The notes under the pieces are model-generated. The model ran no database searches. It saw nothing but the letters and a program-made list of their open reading frames with translations, and had not been told where the DNA came from. A stretch of 64,000 bases of DNA from Akkermansiaceae bacterium (lineage in GTDB: Bacteria; Verrucomicrobiota; Verrucomicrobiia; Verrucomicrobiales; DEV007): the NCBI GenBank assembly GCA_024233085.1, contig JACKQC010000002.1, forward strand, positions 496,001 to 560,000, read 5' to 3'. Of the stretch, positions 59,446 through 64,000 are shown one piece after another. How positions within the stretch are numbered: the first letter of the stretch is position 1; each line of letters starts with the position of its first letter. Made by a program: the position numbers and the translations under genes.

Positions 59446-61020
59446 ATGACCAAGACCCAAGGCATCGTCTTTTTCGGAATCATCCTGTTGGGATTGGGCG
59501 TCTCGCTGGTGACGCTGAACCGCTGCGGCAAGCCCGTCGAAGTCGCCACCGCCGATCCCGCCTCCCCCGAATCGAAGCCGGGTGAAAAAGGAGAGGGAAA
59601 GGGCGACGCGGCCAAGGACGGTGGAAAAGCCATGCCTCAGCCGGACGCAGAATCCAAGCCGGCGGCCCCGGAGGCGACACCCAAACCGACTCCGGCGACG
59701 TTTTCCTCGCCGGAAGCCCTCGTCGGCGCGCTGGTGGAAAAAGTCCGCGCCCGGGACGTCGCCGGTTTCCTGGAAATCGCCGGCGACGAGGCGGTGAGCC
59801 CGGTCGTCAAACCCCGGCTCGAGGAATGGCTCAAAGATCCCGCCTACGCCCCCGATCCCGAACGGCCGATTTCCGAACTCGCCAAGTCCGCCGACTCCGT
59901 GCGGTGGGCGATCCACCTGAAACCGGCCGCCGCCGCGAACGCCCCCGCTCCGTCCCCGGGCTCCACCGCGGCCTCTGAGGGCTCCGCGTCCACCACCAAC
60001 CCGGCTTCCCAACCACCGAGCGCGACGCCGGCAACGACGGCCGCCGCGAAACCCGCCGAGCGCGAGATTTTCGCCGATGTCGCCAGCCCGGACGAGAAAA
60101 GCTGGGAAGTGAAAAGGATTTCGCTGCCGCTGGATTTCACCGGCACGGCCGGCGGAGCCACGACGCCCTCCGGAGCTCCCATGCCCGCGCCGGGGACGCC
60201 GGGCAAACCGGGCAACGTCACCGCCCCCGGCGCCGGCGCCGCGGCGGGCTCGCCCAACGCCCCGCCCGCGCTGGGTGCCGGCCAATCCGACGCGATCACC
60301 GTCGCCCACGCCTTTTCCCAGGCGATCATGGACAAAAATTTCGAACTCGCCCGGCAACTGACCGATCGCGAGACCGTCACCGACGAGCGCGTGGCCGCCC
60401 TGATGATCGCGCTCGAGGAAGGCGGCTTCCGCCTCCGCGAGGACAAGCCCCTCGTGGTGACCCTGTCGCGGGACGACCTGACCTGGGTTTTGTCCCGGAT
60501 CGATTCCGCCACCACCTCTTCCGAGTTCGCCCTCGAGATGGCGCGCGTCGGGAAGGAAGATCCCTGGCTCATCAACGGCCTTACTTTTTCGAAACTGCTG
60601 GCCGCCCTCGCCGAGTCCGCCGGAGCCGGCGGCGTCGCCTACGCCCCCATCGTCACCGATCCGCAAGGCGGCGATTCGCTGGTGCTTTACTTCGACTTCG
60701 ACGACACCGGCGTGACCTCACGATCCGATCGCCAGCTTCGCATCGTCGCCCAGATTCTCGCCCGGGACGCCTCGCGGAAAATTCACATCAACGGACACGC
60801 CGACGCCCTCGGCACCGACGACTACAACGCCGCCCTCAGCGACAAACGCTCCCGGGCCGTGCGCGAGGCCCTGATCCAGCACGGCGTTTCCCCCGACCAG
60901 ATCGTGACCAAGGGATTCGGCGAAGCCATGCCGCGGCGCCCGAATTTCAATCCCGACGGTACCGACAATCCCGGAGGCCGCTCGCAGAACCGCCGCGCCG
61001 AGGTTTACCTCGACTTCTGA
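59446..61020 (+). CDS. OmpA-family peptidoglycan-binding protein
   Basis: The 524-aa protein has an N-terminal hydrophobic anchor (GIVFFGIILLGLGVSLVTL), then about 370 residues rich in Pro, Ala and Lys. The C-terminal OmpA domain has LVLYFDFDDTGVTSRSD and INGHADALGTDDYNAALSDKRSRAVREAL interrupted by normal variation, and ends RSQNRRAEVYLDF. The domain binds diaminopimelate in peptidoglycan and ties the envelope together. It overlaps the convergent SprT-like gene by 16 bp. Confidence 0.87.
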   Translation: MTKTQGIVFFGIILLGLGVSLVTLNRCGKPVEVATADPASPESKPGEKGEGKGDAAKDGGKAMPQPDAESKPAAPEATPKPTPATFSSPEALVGALVEKVRARDVAGFLEIAGDEAVSPVVKPRLEEWLKDPAYAPDPERPISELAKSADSVRWAIHLKPAAAANAPAPSPGSTAASEGSASTTNPASQPPSATPATTAAAKPAEREIFADVASPDEKSWEVKRISLPLDFTGTAGGATTPSGAPMPAPGTPGKPGNVTAPGAGAAAGSPNAPPALGAGQSDAITVAHAFSQAIMDKNFELARQLTDRETVTDERVAALMIALEEGGFRLREDKPLVVTLSRDDLTWVLSRIDSATTSSEFALEMARVGKEDPWLINGLTFSKLLAALAESAGAGGVAYAPIVTDPQGGDSLVLYFDFDDTGVTSRSDRQLRIVAQILARDASRKIHINGHADALGTDDYNAALSDKRSRAVREALIQHGVSPDQIVTKGFGEAMPRRPNFNPDGTDNPGGRSQNRRAEVYLDF

Positions 61021-61670
61021 ACCGCCGCGACGACCCGCAGCCGGAACCGGGGATCGTAACGGCCGCGGCTGTGTTTCTTGCAGCATTCGTAGCACGCCAC
61101 CGACTGCCGATACCGGCGCACCCGCGCGATCTCGGCCCCGCACGCCGGACAGAGATAGAGGTAGCGCCGCCGGATCTCCCGCGCCTCCAGGGGGAGCGTG
61201 TGGCAGCGCGGTTCGCCCGGGATGCCGAGATCGGCACAGGCGCGTCGCCACTCCTCCCCGTGGGGGGCGATCGCGCGACCCCGGCCGCGGGCGTGGGCGA
61301 TCAGATGCGCCAGTTCGTGCTTCAGGGTGCGCTCGATTTCCGCGACCCGGTCCACCCCCTCCATGCGGAGCATCCGCGGGTTCAGTTCGATCCGGCTACC
61401 CTCGTAGAAGGCCCGCCCCGCCGTCGTGCGCATGCGGCGGTTCCACAGGACGCGGAGACGGCCGGCGAGCCCCCCCAGGCCGAGCGAGGCCGCCCAGTCC
61501 GACGCCTTGCGCGTCAGCTCCGCCTCGTTCACTTCCTCCCGCGACGGGATACCCGCCAAGCCCGGCGCCTCGGCGACCGGGGGCGTCGAAAGGACAAATT
61601 CGATCCCGATCGGCGCATGGTCCGAAAAGAGATCCAACTGACAAGGAATGCCAGGCTCGGGCATGTTCAC
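61005..61670 (-). CDS. SprT-like zinc metalloprotease-domain protein
   Basis: The 221-aa protein has the SprT zincin motif HExxH as KHELAHLIAHARGRG around residue 127 and a C-terminal four-cysteine zinc ribbon (LCPACGAEI and ACYECC). It includes WNRRMRTTAGRAFYEGSRIELNP broken only by normal variation, typical of SprT. SprT/Spartan relatives cut DNA-protein crosslinks in eukaryotes; the bacterial role is not settled. The start is at 61670. It is convergent with the OmpA gene. Confidence 0.87.
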   Translation of the reverse strand: MNMPEPGIPCQLDLFSDHAPIGIEFVLSTPPVAEAPGLAGIPSREEVNEAELTRKASDWAASLGLGGLAGRLRVLWNRRMRTTAGRAFYEGSRIELNPRMLRMEGVDRVAEIERTLKHELAHLIAHARGRGRAIAPHGEEWRRACADLGIPGEPRCHTLPLEAREIRRRYLYLCPACGAEIARVRRYRQSVACYECCKKHSRGRYDPRFRLRVVAAVQKSR

Positions 61671-61832
61671 GGGGGAGGAAAACCGGACAACTCGAAATTT
61701 AAGAATTCCGAATTGAATTGAAACAAAAAAAACGCGCCGACCGATCCGGATCGCGTTTTTTTCGCGAATTCGATTCGATTCCCCCGGTTTTGGCCCGCTT
61801 AGCTCCGGCGATAGCCACGGGCCGGCCGTCGA

Positions 61833-62831
61833 TCAGTCGTCGGCCGGGTTCGCCTCCCCAAAGTTCCCGATCTCCTCCCCCGTCATCTTGTCGAAAACGC
61901 GGATCTTTTCCCCCTCCGTCGACACGAAGGATCGCGCCGGCACGCTTTCGCGGAGAAAGACGTTCGCCCCCACCGTCGAATGGGCGCCAATGGTCGTCTT
62001 GCCCCCCAGCACCGTCGCGTTGGGATAGATGACGACGCCGTCCTCGACGTTCGGGTGGCGTTTGTTGCCCTTCACCACCCGTCCGTGCTCGTCCTTGGGA
62101 AAATTTCGCGCCCCCAGGGTGACCCCGTGATAGAGCTTCACCCGGTCGCCGATGACGCAGGTCTCCCCGATGACCACGCCCGTGCCGTGGTCGATGAAAA
62201 AATGCGACCCGATGCGCGCCCCGGGATGAATGTCGATGCCCGTCAGGCTGTGGGCCCATTCGGTCATGATCCGCGGAATCAGCGGCACATCCTCGCCGTA
62301 GAGGACATGGGCGCAGCGCTGGATGGCGATGGTCTCGATGCAGGGATAGGACAGGAGGATTTCGTCGAAGTTTTTCGCCGCCGGATCGCCCTCGTAGGCG
62401 GCCTCGACATCGGTGCGCAGCAGCTCCCGGATACGCGGCAGCTCCCGCGCGAAGCGGCAGACCAGTTGATGCGCCAGACCGGCGGTGCCGGCGCTGGAAT
62501 CACCGTCCTCGGCGGCCGATTCCCCGTTGGCGGGATGGTTTGTCGCCACATAGCCGCCCGTGAAACCGCGCAGGCGCAGGCTCTTGGCAACCTCGGCCTC
62601 GAGGGTCTGGATGAGGTTCGCGATGCGTTCCCCGGTGATCATTTCGAGTTCCTCGGCCGCGATGGGCTCCTCGTCGTGGTAACCGGGAAACAACACCTGC
62701 AGCAACTGTTCGCACACCTGCGCGATGCGGCGTTTCGACGGCAGGTTTCCGCATTCGATGCGATTGATTCCCCCCACCGCGTGATAGGACTCCACGAGGG
62801 CTTCGACGATTTTTCTCTGGCTGCAATCCAT
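61833..62831 (-). CDS. cysE: Serine O-acetyltransferase
   Basis: The 332-aa enzyme makes O-acetylserine from serine and acetyl-CoA, the first step of cysteine synthesis. The N-terminal helical domain is long, as in EpsC/SAT4-type members. The left-handed beta-helix begins DIHPGARIGSHFFIDHGTGVVIGE, with catalytic Asp and His, and continues VKLYHGVTLGA and RHPNVEDGVVIYPNATVLGG. The ATG at 62831 gives MDCSQRK; a longer start at 62945 is less likely. No cysK neighbour is seen. Confidence 0.92.
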   Translation of the reverse strand: MDCSQRKIVEALVESYHAVGGINRIECGNLPSKRRIAQVCEQLLQVLFPGYHDEEPIAAEELEMITGERIANLIQTLEAEVAKSLRLRGFTGGYVATNHPANGESAAEDGDSSAGTAGLAHQLVCRFARELPRIRELLRTDVEAAYEGDPAAKNFDEILLSYPCIETIAIQRCAHVLYGEDVPLIPRIMTEWAHSLTGIDIHPGARIGSHFFIDHGTGVVIGETCVIGDRVKLYHGVTLGARNFPKDEHGRVVKGNKRHPNVEDGVVIYPNATVLGGKTTIGAHSTVGANVFLRESVPARSFVSTEGEKIRVFDKMTGEEIGNFGEANPADD

Positions 62832-63277
62832 GGCTCGCGTGCGATTGATGGCAAGACGCGCGGGAAGGCCAAAACCTAACGCCGCCCGGTTCAAAACCAA
62901 CCGCGAAAAACAGCCGCTTTTCACGGAGAGGCGCTCTCCGATCACCGAGGGCCGCGCCCCCGTTCCGACCCGTGCCCGCGGGTCCTCACAAACCTGTCAC
63001 CCGACTCCCCGCGACGCTTCGGGACGGCCCGGAAGCCTTGTGGGACCTCCAAAAACGGTTTTGGGAGGGATGGTTCGATCGCGACAATCTTTCTATTTTG
63101 TTGTTTTCCCGTCGCTTGGGGCATTTCCACCCAAATCGCCGCGGCGGACGACTCAACCCTGTTGGGTCCCGCACCTGACCCTGTTGGATTTTGGAACAGA
63201 CGGGGTTGATTCGCGAATGGTTGGCAGAAAAGCTCGGAGCTGATACCTACCCCTCGTTCAAAAACAGGTAAGTTGAA
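62832..63277. other. Divergent intergenic region with REP-like repeats
   Basis: 446 bp between cysE and the C39-like gene. No gene is supported. It holds the REP-like pair at 63150-63210; AT content rises toward the right end. Confidence 0.4.
63150..63210. repeat. REP-like repeats
   Basis: GACTCAACCCTGTTGGGTCC is followed by CTGACCCTGTTGGATTTTGG in the same orientation, then a weak copy GAACAGACGGGGTTGAT. Here the two good copies are direct rather than inverted. Confidence 0.75.
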
Positions 63278-64000
63278 ATGAAACGAAAAACTCGAGTGAT
63301 CAAATGGTTGCTAATTTCGGTGTCGGCAATTTTCCTAGCCCTAGGCTATTTCGTTATTTTCGAGGTGGCCCCGCGCATCAGGTCAAAAAGCGAGGCGTCA
63401 CGCGATTCGGCAATTGCCGAATATCGCCGTTTCCTTATTGACGTTGCTCCCGAAGCTCAATTCGAAAACGACACCTGCGGGCTGCACACTCTGCGGGTAA
63501 TTTACAAATCGTATGGATTGGACCCCGACAAAAAGGCGCTCCGTTTTCGGCTCGGCCTGGATACTCCCGCCAATCCGATCGACCCCGGATCAACCGGGAC
63601 TCTTCAGCCGGATATGTTCCGGGTGCTGAATCAGGATGGTTTTTTATACGAACTGGTGGATCTAAACGATGTGGGCAGTGCCGTGACCAAACTATTGGAA
63701 CATCTCAAGGGTGGGAACATGGCCGCGGTGCTCATTGCCCGAAGGGAGAACGGAGCCATGCATTGGATTGCGGTTCAGAGAGTCGAAAACGAACATTTGG
63801 TGATTCTGGATTCCCTGAGCAAGAATTCTTATCTAGAATCACCGGATACATTCACGAGGAACATGGCGATTTCCTGCGTCTTGGTGAAACCTTCAGACAT
63901 CGCCCCAAATTCGCCGGATTCCTCGCTGACTGACGGAGCGGCGGCGCTTTTCCAGTCCATTCGGCGGTATTCCTTCTTGAAGAAGCAACGCGCCGGTAAT
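63278..64000 (+). CDS. C39-like cysteine peptidase-domain membrane protein (3' end outside window)
   Basis: From ATG 63278 the frame is open to the window edge (241 codons). An N-terminal membrane helix (WLLISVSAIFLALGYFVIF) is followed by a peptidase C39-like domain. The catalytic Cys is in NDTCGLHTLRVIY, the His in MHWIAVQRV and the Asp in VILDSLSK, the Cys-His-Asp order of double-glycine peptidases. No ABC-transporter part is seen yet. Such stand-alone proteins may process peptides outside the cytoplasm. The gene is more AT-rich than its neighbours and a REP-like locus lies 70 bp upstream. Confidence 0.75.
   Translation, partial: MKRKTRVIKWLLISVSAIFLALGYFVIFEVAPRIRSKSEASRDSAIAEYRRFLIDVAPEAQFENDTCGLHTLRVIYKSYGLDPDKKALRFRLGLDTPANPIDPGSTGTLQPDMFRVLNQDGFLYELVDLNDVGSAVTKLLEHLKGGNMAAVLIARRENGAMHWIAVQRVENEHLVILDSLSKNSYLESPDTFTRNMAISCVLVKPSDIAPNSPDSSLTDGAAALFQSIRRYSFLKKQRAGN

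Overview
The window is GC-rich bacterial chromosome with dense genes on both strands. The gene set points to Verrucomicrobiota: a formylglycine-type sulfatase, EF-hand/FG-GAP (VCBS) proteins ending in an ASPIC/UnbV-like tail, a FAD-dependent oxidoreductase with a golvesin-like tail, an ECF sigma/anti-sigma pair, tiny lipoproteins and many dispersed intergenic repeats. That placement is inference from protein families, as no rRNA or tRNA gene is visible. Most of the window is ordinary housekeeping chromosome broken by accessory islands.

Left part (1-13.9 kb). The end of a Ski2-like helicase is followed by an inverted-repeat (MITE-like) element, then asd-ispA, a 41-aa lipoprotein and a REP-associated tyrosine transposase (RAYT). 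Next comes about 1.9 kb of non-coding, hairpin-rich repetitive DNA. A 5'-truncated RHS tip encodes a lipase-like toxin domain and overlaps two small exported proteins that are candidate immunity proteins. An alkyladenine glycosylase, a Nif3-family protein and ychF follow.

Middle (14-42 kb). An HtrA-type protease is paired with a paralogue that has lost catalytic residues. Then come HAD, SDR and TPR genes, an isolated nuoA, ruvA, an ion channel, rapA, a 42/84-bp tandem repeat array and trpS. coaX and a ROK kinase form an operon, followed by DUF1287, mazG, an AEC transporter, a large FG-GAP protein and the TCA genes gltA, sucD and sucC. A VOC protein and a QueD-like gene lie between sucD and sucC. 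sucC and the adjacent mtfA-like gene both carry many frameshifts within one 1.7-kb stretch, which looks like local sequence error.

Right part (43-64 kb). A FAD-dependent oxidoreductase precedes an ECF sigma factor, its anti-sigma partner, a Spy-like protein, a beta-propeller protein, a sulfatase with C-terminal EF-hands and two tandem EF-hand/FG-GAP paralogues. This 8.7-kb block is bounded by a 110-bp direct repeat copied from the 3' end of the oxidoreductase gene (107/110 identical), so it looks like a mobile or recombined regulated module. After it come a YbjQ-like protein, queH, a DegP-type protease, an OmpA-domain protein, a SprT-like protein, serine acetyltransferase and the start of a C39-like peptidase.

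A dispersed hairpin repeat family (core GACCCAA-CAGGG-TTGGGTC) occurs at seven intergenic loci. It is the best candidate partner of the RAYT at 4743-5771.
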